A DNA stretch of 64,000 nt from G963677445 sp963678275. GTDB lineage: Bacteria; Bacteroidota; Ignavibacteria; Ignavibacteriales; Melioribacteraceae. Positions 35,339-44,407 of the stretch are shown here, one piece after another. The translations under genes were made by a program, and so were the position numbers. Under the pieces are notes generated by a model, which did no database searches, had not been told where the DNA came from, and was given only the letters and a program-made list of their open reading frames with translations. The stretch spans positions 5,394,001-5,458,000 of the forward strand of contig OY782765.1 in assembly GCA_963678275.1 (NCBI GenBank), given 5' to 3'. Each line of letters starts with the position of its first letter. Positions within the stretch are counted from its first letter, which is position 1.

Positions 35339-35803
35339 TTAATACTTTTTATTCAAATCGGCCATTTCGATAGCGGAAAGGGCGGCGTCCCAGCCTTTAT
35401 TTCCCGCTTTTGTTCCGGCACGTTCAATTGCCTGTTCAATTGTGTCGCTTGTTATCACGCCGAAAATAACAGGAACGCCTGTTTCGAGCATTACATTCGC
35501 GACTCCTTTGCTTACTTCGGCGGCGACATAATCGAAATGAGGAGTGGCGCCCCTGATTACCGCGCCGAGGCAGATAACAGCGTCATATTTACCCGATTCG
35601 GCCATTTTTTTTGCCGCTAAGGGAATCTCAAATGAACCGGGCACTTTGAAGATTGTAATATCATTATCTTCGCAATCATGCCTTGTCAGGCAGTCAATCG
35701 CGCCCGAAGTAAGTTTATTTGTGATAAGATCATTAAATCTGCTCGCGACGATCCCGAATTTTTTCCCTTTAGCTGATAATTTTCCTTCTATCACTACCGG
35801 CAT
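35339..35803 (-). CDS. ribH: 6,7-dimethyl-8-ribityllumazine synthase
   Basis: 154 residues from the ATG at 35803, with GGAGATAAAT upstream; a longer frame would overlap ribBA and has no RBS. Family motifs: FGIVASRFNDLITNKL, the ribityl-pyrimidine site VPGSFEIPLAAKKM (about 56-69), ICLGAVIRGATPHFDYVAAE with the catalytic His after TP, and PVIFGVITSDTIEQAIERAG. It condenses the ribityl-amino-pyrimidine with 3,4-dihydroxybutanone phosphate and typically forms a 60-mer or decamer/pentamer. Last gene of the riboflavin operon, 13 bp after ribBA. Confidence 0.96.
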   Translation of the reverse strand: MPVVIEGKLSAKGKKFGIVASRFNDLITNKLTSGAIDCLTRHDCEDNDITIFKVPGSFEIPLAAKKMAESGKYDAVICLGAVIRGATPHFDYVAAEVSKGVANVMLETGVPVIFGVITSDTIEQAIERAGTKAGNKGWDAALSAIEMADLNKKY

Positions 35804-35816
35804 ATTTATCTCCATC

Positions 35817-37055
35817 CTATAATATTTTTGATTCAAGGTTATTTAATATCAGGTGCCCCATCTTATCCCTTTTGGTTTTGAGATATTTTTCATTTACCCG
35901 GTTGGGGCATATTTCAAGCGCCACTCTTTCCACAACTTCGAGGTCATAACCTCTCAGCGCTATTATTTTATGGGGATTATTTGTCATAAGCCGCAGTCTG
36001 CTTATCCCAAGGTCTTTTAATATCTGCGCGCCGATTCCATAATCCCTGAGATCAGAGCCGAACCCAAGTTCTTCATTTGCTTCAACGGTATCCCTTCCAT
36101 CCTCCTGAAGTTCATAGGCGAGGAGTTTATTAACCAGTCCTATTCCGCGTCCCTCCTGGCGCATATAGAGGATTACTCCGCGTCCTTCCTCTTCAACTTT
36201 TCCCATTGCCGCTGACAATTGATCGCCGCAGTCGCAGCGCAGTGATCCGAGAACGTCGCCTGTAAAACACTCCGAATGCACACGGGTAAGCACCGGTTTT
36301 CCATCGGCCACATCCCCTTTTACCAGGGCGATGGGATTATCATGAGGATCGAGAATATTTTCATAGGCAATAAGGGTGAAGTTTCCAAATTTTGAGGGCA
36401 TCTGAACAGTCGCTTTTCTTACTACAAGTTTATCCTGCATGCGCCGGTATTTAATAAGATCGGCAATTGTAATAAGCTTCATGTCAAATTTTTCAGCAAT
36501 TTTAATTAACTGCGGCACCCGTGCCATTGTGCCATCCTCATCCATAATTTCACATAAGATTCCGGAGGGTTTTAGCCCGGCGAGTCTTGTAAGATCACTC
36601 GCGGCTTCGGTATGACCGGCCCGTTTAAGCACTCCCCCCTTTTTTGCGATAAGAGGGAATATATGTCCCGGTTTGGCAAAATCTTCAGCGCCGGCGTCAG
36701 GATCAACAAGCGCCCGGATGGTTTTTGCCCTGTCAAAGGCGCTTATACCGGTTGTTGTGCCATGTTTATAGTCGACAGTAACAGTAAAGGGGGTGGCGTG
36801 CAGAGATGTGTTGTTATCGACCATAAAATCGAGCCGGAGCTCCCTGGCCCTGTCGGTTGAAATTGAGGCGCATAACATTCCTCTCGCCTCCCGTGTAATA
36901 AAATTCACATCTTCCGGAGTAACAAGTTCGGATGCCATAATAAGGTCGCCTTCATTTTCACGGTCGGCGTCATCGACAACAATAACCATCTTTCCGTTTT
37001 TTATATCCTGGAGCGCCTCTTCAATACTATCAAATTTATATTGTTCTTCATTCAT
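35817..37055 (-). CDS. ribBA: Bifunctional DHBP synthase / GTP cyclohydrolase II
   Basis: 412 residues. N-terminal RibB domain about 1-205 (VIVVDDADRENEGDLIMASE, then GHIFPLIAKKGGVLKRAGHTEA) makes 3,4-dihydroxy-2-butanone 4-phosphate from ribulose 5-phosphate. C-terminal RibA domain about 210-400 opens the GTP imidazole ring; zinc cysteines are in HSECFTGDVLGSLRCDCGDQ, and catalytic residues in RQEGRGIGL and YGIGAQILKDLGI. Both domains look complete. It starts 2 bp after ribE. Confidence 0.97.
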   Translation of the reverse strand: MNEEQYKFDSIEEALQDIKNGKMVIVVDDADRENEGDLIMASELVTPEDVNFITREARGMLCASISTDRARELRLDFMVDNNTSLHATPFTVTVDYKHGTTTGISAFDRAKTIRALVDPDAGAEDFAKPGHIFPLIAKKGGVLKRAGHTEAASDLTRLAGLKPSGILCEIMDEDGTMARVPQLIKIAEKFDMKLITIADLIKYRRMQDKLVVRKATVQMPSKFGNFTLIAYENILDPHDNPIALVKGDVADGKPVLTRVHSECFTGDVLGSLRCDCGDQLSAAMGKVEEEGRGVILYMRQEGRGIGLVNKLLAYELQEDGRDTVEANEELGFGSDLRDYGIGAQILKDLGISRLRLMTNNPHKIIALRGYDLEVVERVALEICPNRVNEKYLKTKRDKMGHLILNNLESKIL

Positions 37056-37057
37056 TA

Positions 37058-37696
37058 TTAATACCCAAGGTTCTTAAACCATTCGTCACTAAACTTATTT
37101 TCCTGTCCTTTAAAACCAAGCAGTTTTTCAACATATTTCGCGATAACATCTGTTTCAACATTAATACTTTCACCTGTTTTACGGAAACAAAGATTTGTAT
37201 TTTTCCAGGTGTGTGGAATTATTGAAAGCTCGGCCAGGCTTCCTTTAAGATGAGCGATTGTCAGGCTGATTCCATCAACGGCGATTGAACCTTCCTCAAT
37301 TACATATTTCGCCAGACCGGAAGGAAGGGCTATACCGAGCAGATAGTTATCACCTCTGCGGTTAATGGCCGAAATTCTGGCAATGCCGTTAACATGCCCC
37401 TGGACAAGATGGCCGCCGAGTCTGTCGCTTAATCTGATCGCCCGTTCAAGGTTGACCCTGTCGCCCGGAGCAAGTTTTCCGGTTGTAGTTTTATCGAGTG
37501 TTTCCCCGACCGCTTCGGCAGTAAAATAATCATTCCCGACATCCACGGCAGTGAGGCATACTCCGTTAACAGCAACAGAATCATCTGTTTTTACACCGCT
37601 GATAATTTCTGTCGCTTTAATGGAAATTCGCGCGCCGCCTGAAATCGGGATAAGTCTTTCCACAATTCCGGTTTCTTCTATAATTCCTGTAAACAT
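37058..37696 (-). CDS. ribE: Riboflavin synthase (alpha subunit)
   Basis: 212 residues with the two-lumazine-domain duplication. First half: MFTGIIEETGIVE, then GVCLTAVDV and the linker RLGGHLVQGHVNG. Second half: VDGISLTIAHLKGSLAELSIIPHTWKNT. It dismutates two lumazines to riboflavin plus the pyrimidine. Active trimer in the cytoplasm. Spaced 2 bp before ribBA and 47 bp after ribD. The last 20 residues (LLGFKGQENKFSDEWFKNLG) are a loose tail. Confidence 0.95.
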   Translation of the reverse strand: MFTGIIEETGIVERLIPISGGARISIKATEIISGVKTDDSVAVNGVCLTAVDVGNDYFTAEAVGETLDKTTTGKLAPGDRVNLERAIRLSDRLGGHLVQGHVNGIARISAINRRGDNYLLGIALPSGLAKYVIEEGSIAVDGISLTIAHLKGSLAELSIIPHTWKNTNLCFRKTGESINVETDVIAKYVEKLLGFKGQENKFSDEWFKNLGY

Positions 37697-37743
37697 ACAT
37701 GAAACTTAAAGAATTTTGCAGTTATTTCCACAAAAAAAGGAGG

Positions 37744-38802
37744 TCACTTTTTACGTAATACCAGCTTTAGGTCGTCGCCCAGTTTTTCCTGAGACAATAT
37801 TTGAAGTTTCCCGTTATATTCGCTATCCAAAATAGTGATACCGCTGCCGAATATTTTGGGAGCGATGAGAATAATAATTTCGTCAAAAACAGCCTGTGAA
37901 ATAAAATTGGAGAAAATTTTTGCTCCTCCCTCAATAAGCAGGGAAGAAATTCCTTTTTTTCCCAGTTCTTCGACCAGCAGGGAAGGAGAAATAAATCCTT
38001 TCTCATCAGCCGGAAGGTAATGATATTCAACATTTTTCAGCTTTGCTGCCTTGTCCTTATATTTCTCAGAACTAAAAATCCATACAGGGGCTCCCTCGTC
38101 ATGAAACATTTTCGCATCTGTTGGAGATTCGTTCATCGCGTCAAGAACTATCCGGAGAGGATTTCTTCCCTCAACATGCCTTACATTAAGCTGAGGATCA
38201 TCAACAATTACCGTATTTGAGCCTATAAGCGCCGCGTCATAGGACGCGCGCAGTGAATGAACAAATTTCCCCGATTCTTCTCCGGTTATCCATGTTTGTC
38301 TGTTCTGCTGTTTTGTCAGTCTGCCGTCGAGAGTTTGCGCGATTTTAATTGTTATCCAGGGTTTCTTTTCTCTGATATGTTTAAAGAAAAACCGGTTTAA
38401 CTCGGCGCCCTTTTCTTCCAGGATACCTGCTCTTACCTTAATGCCCGCCGCCTTAAGCTGTCTTAGTCCCTCACCAGATACGGCAGGGTTGGGATCAACA
38501 TTCGAAACTACAACTTCTGAAATACCGGCTTTAATGATGGCCGGAACGCACGGCGGAGTTTTTTTATTAGTGTGGCTGCACGGTTCAAGGTTGCAGTAGA
38601 GGGTTGCTCCCTCACATTTTTTGCCCGCGTCGGCGATCGCGTTTTTTTCGGCGTGAGCTTCCCCAAATTTTTTATGATATCCCTCGCCGGCTATCTGACC
38701 ATCTTTGACAATTACAGAGCCGACCATCGGATTTGGACTTACCCGGCCAGATCCTTTGAGCGCGAGCCGGAAACAACGGTTCAGAAAATATTCATCATTC
38801 AA
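37744..38802 (-). CDS. ribD: Riboflavin biosynthesis deaminase/reductase
   Basis: 352 residues. Deaminase domain about 1-145 with the zinc site HAEKNAI and PCSHTNKKTPPC; opening NRCFRLALKGSGRVSPNPMVG is typical. Reductase domain about 150-352 with WITGEESGKFVHSLRASYDA, VDDPQLNVR and SSLLIEGGAKIFSNFI, the NADPH-binding signatures of RibD-C. Both active sites look intact. It begins 8 bp after the GAF-protein gene, so that gene leads the operon. Confidence 0.96.
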   Translation of the reverse strand: MNDEYFLNRCFRLALKGSGRVSPNPMVGSVIVKDGQIAGEGYHKKFGEAHAEKNAIADAGKKCEGATLYCNLEPCSHTNKKTPPCVPAIIKAGISEVVVSNVDPNPAVSGEGLRQLKAAGIKVRAGILEEKGAELNRFFFKHIREKKPWITIKIAQTLDGRLTKQQNRQTWITGEESGKFVHSLRASYDAALIGSNTVIVDDPQLNVRHVEGRNPLRIVLDAMNESPTDAKMFHDEGAPVWIFSSEKYKDKAAKLKNVEYHYLPADEKGFISPSLLVEELGKKGISSLLIEGGAKIFSNFISQAVFDEIIILIAPKIFGSGITILDSEYNGKLQILSQEKLGDDLKLVLRKK

Positions 38803-38810
38803 TTTTTGCC

Positions 38811-41240
38811 TCAGTCTGCTGCCAGCGCTTCCCTGGTATTCATAAATTCCTTGTTCAGGTCCATATCCCGTGATAAAGCTTCCGATTCTGTATTAACTGT
38901 TACACGCAGGGCTTTAAGTCCGTCAACTCCCTGAAGGGATTCGACATCGAGGTTTTCCAATCCGGGCTTCAGGAAACCGCGGCTCTGAAGATATTCAATA
39001 TATCTCTTGTATTCATATTCTTCAGTCCTGCGTGAATAAACAATGGCAATCTGCCCCGGCTGGGTTAATCTTTCGTCCGTACCTTTTATGAGGGCTTTGT
39101 CAATCCTTTTTTTCATTATTTCATAGCGGATATTATAGGTGCCGTCAACATCAAATTTTTTCTCATCCTGTCTGAACCTTATTGCGAGAGGTGTATTCTG
39201 TACCAGTATAAGGTGTGTAAGTTCAACCGGAACCTTCAATTCTGGTTTTATTCTTTCGGCATGGGCAGCTACACCACAAAGCATAATTATCTGCCAGAGC
39301 CTCATATTTTTCAGATATATATCAGAAAAATGCATGTCATTGACGAGGCTCGCCCCGATATAAATACCATGCTCAATTCCATCGGTTTTATACTTTTCGA
39401 AATAATGAGGAAACATTCTCTGCGCTTCCGCCTCTACCGTATCAATATATGAAGAGATTGTTTCATTTATCATACTAATGCTGTCTTCGAAATCTTTCCG
39501 CTTTTTATAGAGAAATCCCAGCTCGGGATCGAGAAGATTTTTGTAGAGTTCAATTCTTTTTGCCAGACCGGTGTCAATGGTTGAAAAATGATCGAATAAA
39601 GACTCTATTTCTCTTCGGATAAATTCAAGCACCTGCAATTCATCGCCTGAACTGAGTCCTTCCCTGATCTCGTTAATATGTTTATCGGTGCGGTATAATA
39701 TTTCATCAATATAAGGAAGGGGTTTAATTTTATATGCCTCAGCCGCAATTTCGCGCGCCGCATTGAGGTGAGTGATAAGGTCATCCTGAATCGCTTTATT
39801 TCTGTAAAGGGAGGAGTGTCTTATATCGGATAAACCGAAAAGAGGAAAAACATTTTCAAATACGATTTCCTCAAGTTCCCTGTTGCCGTCATCCGGCCTG
39901 AGAAGAAGATTTATCGCGGCGCTTCGGAATCTCCAGTTAACTGAGGGGTGAATAGCGGTGCATTTTTCTTTTATTACAGCTTCGATTTTGTTATTAAAAT
40001 TTTCAAGATTTCTTTTAATTGCGATGCTCGTCAATGAAAGCAGCTCTTTAATATTAAGAGCTGTCATCTGGTTTAGTGAGCCGGGTACTGTTGAATATAA
40101 TTCAACAAAACCTGCCACTTCACCTTCAAGATTAAGGGGGGCTACTATAGCGCACTTATACCCGTAATTCAGCAGAGCTTTTTCAATGGCTGATTTGTTT
40201 TTCAGGGCTTCAAGATTTTCGGCAACCACGGCCCTTTTGGATTTTAGCGCGGAAGTATAAAGTGATTTTTTGAAATCATTCTCACTCAGACTATCACATA
40301 TTCTGAATAGTACACTTTTACCCAAATCGCGACTGATGTTAATATCAATAAAGTTTTTATCGGGCAGTATAGTAATACCGACATCCAGCCCGGGATTTTT
40401 AAGAAGAGACCTGATATTTTTTCTCATCTCAGGAAATTTATCTCCATAGTAAGAGCCATGCTGATCGAGAAGATCAAACTTGAGACGGGAAATAATTTCA
40501 CTGTTGGTAACGTCGATAGCCGTCATTGTTATAAAACCGTGAAATTCGAATAGTTCGGGAGGCAGCAATTCCATTATAAACTGAATATTGGTAATGTTAC
40601 CTGTTATTGTATCCAGTTGCTCCTCTGTCAGCTCAGGCAGTTTACCTTTAACAACAAGGTCGACCATAGAACCATCGATAGCGAGTTTATAATATTTGTC
40701 AAGACCGGTACCAGGGTCCTGCAATTTCATGATCATCGGATGTTCGAGCTTAATAAACCGGTTGTAATGAATTGCCAAAATTGTGCTGTAGGCATTAATT
40801 ATCTTACCGGTGATCATCAATTTATTATTAATGCCGAAGGATTTATAAGCGTCTTTTAATTGAGGCATCATAATTTTATCAAATTCGGGGGAAGTATAAA
40901 AAATTTCCTGACTCTCGACCTGAAACGGAAGCGCTGAAGCGGCGATTATCTGATTAAGCTGAGTATTAGGGTAAATTACCGACATCATAAGGTCAAAAAA
41001 CTTTTTATGTTTTTCGATTATTCCGGGATTTTTTACAGGCTTTCCAAGTTCGGGGTATTTTTTAACCATCCCGATAACATGCTCTGCTACCGCATAAAAA
41101 GGATCATCTGTATTTTGGCTCTTTTTTTCCCAGAATCTAAGCAGGGGTTGGAATGACAAGATGGTTTTAAAAGGAAATACTTTTAATTTACAGTCTGCTT
41201 TGCCGAGCATTTCGTCGGCGCTCATAACAGCATTCTTCAT
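38811..41240 (-). CDS. Large GAF-domain-containing protein heading the riboflavin operon
   Basis: 809 residues from the ATG at 41240, with GGAAGG upstream; a GTG 9 bp earlier is also possible. Mostly helical and soluble. Residues about 320-440 contain a GAF-like half (LYTSALKSKRAVVAENLEAL, YKCAIVAPLNLEGEVAGFVE). Regions on both sides have no recognisable catalytic motifs. Similar long GAF proteins occur in Bacteroidota without known function. It is 8 bp from ribD, so transcription is probably shared. No FMN riboswitch was seen in the leader. Confidence 0.75.
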   Translation of the reverse strand: MKNAVMSADEMLGKADCKLKVFPFKTILSFQPLLRFWEKKSQNTDDPFYAVAEHVIGMVKKYPELGKPVKNPGIIEKHKKFFDLMMSVIYPNTQLNQIIAASALPFQVESQEIFYTSPEFDKIMMPQLKDAYKSFGINNKLMITGKIINAYSTILAIHYNRFIKLEHPMIMKLQDPGTGLDKYYKLAIDGSMVDLVVKGKLPELTEEQLDTITGNITNIQFIMELLPPELFEFHGFITMTAIDVTNSEIISRLKFDLLDQHGSYYGDKFPEMRKNIRSLLKNPGLDVGITILPDKNFIDINISRDLGKSVLFRICDSLSENDFKKSLYTSALKSKRAVVAENLEALKNKSAIEKALLNYGYKCAIVAPLNLEGEVAGFVELYSTVPGSLNQMTALNIKELLSLTSIAIKRNLENFNNKIEAVIKEKCTAIHPSVNWRFRSAAINLLLRPDDGNRELEEIVFENVFPLFGLSDIRHSSLYRNKAIQDDLITHLNAAREIAAEAYKIKPLPYIDEILYRTDKHINEIREGLSSGDELQVLEFIRREIESLFDHFSTIDTGLAKRIELYKNLLDPELGFLYKKRKDFEDSISMINETISSYIDTVEAEAQRMFPHYFEKYKTDGIEHGIYIGASLVNDMHFSDIYLKNMRLWQIIMLCGVAAHAERIKPELKVPVELTHLILVQNTPLAIRFRQDEKKFDVDGTYNIRYEIMKKRIDKALIKGTDERLTQPGQIAIVYSRRTEEYEYKRYIEYLQSRGFLKPGLENLDVESLQGVDGLKALRVTVNTESEALSRDMDLNKEFMNTREALAAD

Positions 41241-41368
41241 ATTCAACACCTTCCAGTGTGCAGTAATTAATTAAAGATAAAATATAAGGAATTTAATAAT
41301 TTAATTAAACTGCTGTAAGAATCAAGCGTTTGCTGAAATTAATGTAATAACCATTAAAGTGTAATTAA

Positions 41369-42304
41369 TTATATTTTTGCCAGCGCCGGTTCCTGTATAT
41401 GAAGAATATTTATCTCCGCAGTTTTTTTTATTATTTCAGGTACGGAACAGATGGAAATTTCGGGAGCCCCGGTATGAGCTAAATCAGCCAATACAAGTGT
41501 GCCTTCTTTTTCAGCGCCGTTATCGACTGATGCCCCGGCATTAATAAATTTTATTCCCCCTCTTTCATATTCCCTGATCTCGTGGCTGTGCCCGTGAAAA
41601 ACAATCTCAACTTCATGTTGCTGCAATAACTGAATAAGTTTCTTTTTCCCTCTTAATTTCAAAGTATAACTTTCTATTCGGTTCCAGAATTTATTTTGCG
41701 GACTTGAAGCCTCTTCACGGTTCTTATAAAAATGATGATGTATAATTGCAGCTCTTCTTTTATTCTTAAATTCTTCAAAACTGAATATCTTTTTCAGATC
41801 ACTCCGCTCCCGTTTTGATACCTTGCCATTGGAAGCGAAAGGATTTTTAAGTTTTGAATAACGGTCTATTGAATTTATTCCCACAAACAAAAAATCACCA
41901 ATTACTTTCGCGTAAGGAAAAAAATCATTTTCCGAGGGAAAATAACAGCCCGCAAAAAGCTCTTTAAAGAAATTTACAAATTTAACAACCTTCTCTTCAT
42001 AGTTTGTATTTCGGCATCTTGCCGGAAACATTACTACATCGACAGCTTTCTGGGCGCCGCCGAAAATATCGTGGTTACCGATAGTCAGTGAAACTTTATC
42101 AGCGCTGTAAATGTCTAAACTTTTAAGAATTCTCTTTAGCGTGAGGTAATCTTTTTCAGAAGCGTTATCTGAAATATCACCTGATATCACAATGTGGTCC
42201 GCTCCTTTGGAAAGGGCGCATTTAATGAGTTTTTTTGTTTTGCCTATATTTTCTTTTTTATAGACACTGCATAAATGAAGATCCGAAATATGTGCAATTT
42301 TCAT
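41369..42304 (-). CDS. Calcineurin-like metallophosphoesterase (CpdA-like)
   Basis: 311 residues. All five metal motifs are present: D8-LH10 (ISDLHL), SGDIS (D43), GNHD (N77, H78), the IIHHHFYKN segment and FHGHSHEI. Family members cleave cyclic nucleotides or phosphoesters with a dimetal centre. No signal peptide. A 100-residue insert between motifs three and four (about 85-185) is longer than in E. coli CpdA. Single gene, divergent from the sugar locus. Substrate unknown. Confidence 0.88.
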   Translation of the reverse strand: MKIAHISDLHLCSVYKKENIGKTKKLIKCALSKGADHIVISGDISDNASEKDYLTLKRILKSLDIYSADKVSLTIGNHDIFGGAQKAVDVVMFPARCRNTNYEEKVVKFVNFFKELFAGCYFPSENDFFPYAKVIGDFLFVGINSIDRYSKLKNPFASNGKVSKRERSDLKKIFSFEEFKNKRRAAIIHHHFYKNREEASSPQNKFWNRIESYTLKLRGKKKLIQLLQQHEVEIVFHGHSHEIREYERGGIKFINAGASVDNGAEKEGTLVLADLAHTGAPEISICSVPEIIKKTAEINILHIQEPALAKI

Positions 42305-42530
42305 TTTTATCCGGAAGTGATTTTCGATTATTTTGGGAAATACAAAGCCAAACTTATGTAATAAATATTAAGAGCGTATAAACAAATTATTAATGTTTTA
42401 TTAACTTTCCCGTAACAATGGAATCTGTATATTTCGCAGAAATGAAACAATTAATTTTGCATTGTTTGTGGCATTTTAATTGTTTAAACTTTAACTTATG
42501 GCAATTGGACAATTTAAGATTTGAGTGATT

Positions 42531-43553
42531 ATGTCAAAGAAAAAAATCCTTTTTATCGGCGGCTCAATGAACCAGACAACCATCATGCATCAGATATCGG
42601 AATACCTCGATAATGATTATGATTGTTACTTCAGTTATTATTACGCGGATGGTATTATTGATTATGCAGTCAGTAAAGGTTTAGTAGACTTTGCGATTCT
42701 TGGCAAAAGGTTTCAGAAAATTAATGAGGATTATTTTAAAGCTCATGAACTGAAATTTGACCCTCAGGGCCGGCAAAACAATTATGACCTCGTTTTTACC
42801 TGCTCTGATCTGATTGTGCCTGAAAATATCAGAGATAAAAAACTGATTTTGGTTCAGGAGGGGATGACCGATCCGGAGAACCTTGTCTATCATGTAGTAA
42901 AACGGCTTAAACTGCCAAGATGGCTTGCCAGCACAAGCACAACCGGCTTATCACATATGTATGACCGCTTCTGCGTCGCTTCGGAGGGGTACAGGGATCA
43001 TTTTATAAGGAAAGGAGCTGACCCTGATAAAATTATTGTGACCGGAATACCAAATTTTGATAACGCGGCTCAATATCTTGATAATGATTTCCCCCATAAA
43101 AATTATGTGATGGTCGCTACTTCCGATTCAAGAGAAACTTTTAAATATGAAAACAGAAAAAAGTTTATTGAAGAGTGTGTGAAACTGGCGAACGGACGTC
43201 AGCTTCTCTTTAAATTTCATCCAAATGAAAATCACAAACGGGCAACAGCGGAAGTTAATAAATATGCTCCCGGAGCTCTCACCTACTCAGGGGGGAACAC
43301 CAACCATATGATTGCGAATTGTGATGTTCTTGTTACTAAATATTCTTCGGTTGTTTATATTGGAATATCGCTTGGTAAAGAAGTGCACTCCTATTTTAAC
43401 CTCGATGAGCTGAAAAGAATGACTCCACTCCAGAATGGCGGCACATCCGCTGAAAAAATAGCGATTGAAGCGAGAAAAATGCTTGGGGAAATGGTTCCTG
43501 CCGAAGTTAAGAAGAAAGCGGACTATCAATATAAAGAAGTGGTAAATTTATAA
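42531..43553 (+). CDS. GT-B-like / CDP-glycerol glycerophosphotransferase-like protein
   Basis: 340 residues from the ATG at 42531; an in-frame GTG lies 6 bp upstream. N-terminal Rossmann opening KKILFIGGSMNQTTIMHQIS. C-terminal half has DKIIVTGIPNFDNAAQYL, LLFKFHPNENHKRA and CDVLVTKYSSVVYIGISLGK, as in CDP-glycerol glycerophosphotransferase and UDP-GlcNAc 2-epimerase-like folds; HPNE and the Ser-Ser pair would bind the nucleotide-sugar phosphate. First gene of a run ending with neuB-like; the next gene overlaps nothing and starts within 10 bp. Probably transfers or processes a surface sugar. Confidence 0.7.
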   Translation: MSKKKILFIGGSMNQTTIMHQISEYLDNDYDCYFSYYYADGIIDYAVSKGLVDFAILGKRFQKINEDYFKAHELKFDPQGRQNNYDLVFTCSDLIVPENIRDKKLILVQEGMTDPENLVYHVVKRLKLPRWLASTSTTGLSHMYDRFCVASEGYRDHFIRKGADPDKIIVTGIPNFDNAAQYLDNDFPHKNYVMVATSDSRETFKYENRKKFIEECVKLANGRQLLFKFHPNENHKRATAEVNKYAPGALTYSGGNTNHMIANCDVLVTKYSSVVYIGISLGKEVHSYFNLDELKRMTPLQNGGTSAEKIAIEARKMLGEMVPAEVKKKADYQYKEVVNL

Positions 43554-43562
43554 TTGAACCGG

Positions 43563-44381
43563 ATGATGAAGATAGTTACCGTAGTGCAAGCCAGAACCGG
43601 TTCATCACGGCTGCCTGAAAAAGTAATGATGGATGTTTGCGGAGCTCCGCTTCTCATAAGAATGCTCGAGCGGGTTGCCGCGTCAAAACATAAAGGGCTG
43701 CTTGTGGTTGCTACCTCAACAGAAAGTGAGGATGACCCAATTGAGAAATTGTGCCTTGATTACGGGTATGAATGTTACCGGGGCAGCCTTAATGATCTGC
43801 TTGACAGGCATTATAAAGCCGCTTTAAAATATAATGCCGATGCTGTAGTCAAGATACCTTCAGATTGTCCTCTTATTGATCCTGAAGTTATTGACAAAGT
43901 TCTGCTGCATTTCATAAATAACCAGCCGGAAGCTGATTTTGTCAGCAACCTGCATCCTCCCTCATGGCCTGATGGCAATGATGTTGAAATAATGAAGATG
44001 AGTGTTCTTGAAACCGCCTGGCGTGAAGCTGAAAGAAAACTTGAAAGGGAGCATACCACTCCCTTTATCTGGGAAAATCCTGAGAGGTTTAATATTAAGA
44101 GTGTTCTTTGGGAAAGGGGCCTTGACTATTCTTCCTCTCACAGGTGGACAATTGATTATATTGAAGATTACCACTTTATCAAAACCGTTTATGAAAAATT
44201 ATATACCGCGAATCCTCTTTTCTCTTGTGATGATATTTTAAGTCTTCTTGATAAGGAACCGCAAATTGCCGGCCTGAATGACAAATATGCCGGCGATTAC
44301 TGGTATCTTAATCATTTCGATGAGTTGAAAAATATTGATGAGTATAAAGAGAAGAGGCAGCAGGCAAAAGAAAAAAACTGA
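43563..44381 (+). CDS. SpsF/NeuA-like cytidylyltransferase
   Basis: 272 residues from ATG 43563 (a second ATG follows at once). The start VTVVQARTGSSRLPEKVMMD is the nucleotide-binding motif of CMP-sugar synthetase-like proteins (SpsF family), followed by a CLDYGYECYRGSLNDLLDRH segment and VKIPSDCPLIDPEVID, where D is a metal ligand. It would activate a 3-deoxy-ketulosonate with CTP (inference from the locus). Within a co-directional run, 27 bp before the aminotransferase. Confidence 0.85.
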   Translation: MMKIVTVVQARTGSSRLPEKVMMDVCGAPLLIRMLERVAASKHKGLLVVATSTESEDDPIEKLCLDYGYECYRGSLNDLLDRHYKAALKYNADAVVKIPSDCPLIDPEVIDKVLLHFINNQPEADFVSNLHPPSWPDGNDVEIMKMSVLETAWREAERKLEREHTTPFIWENPERFNIKSVLWERGLDYSSSHRWTIDYIEDYHFIKTVYEKLYTANPLFSCDDILSLLDKEPQIAGLNDKYAGDYWYLNHFDELKNIDEYKEKRQQAKEKN

Positions 44382-44407
44382 AATGTTTAACGAATACAGA
44401 ATTAATT

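Noticed and set aside
38803..41368. FMN riboswitch for the riboflavin operon
   Set aside because: No conserved RFN stems or AGGGUGAAAUUCCG-like segment were found upstream of ribD or of the GAF gene.
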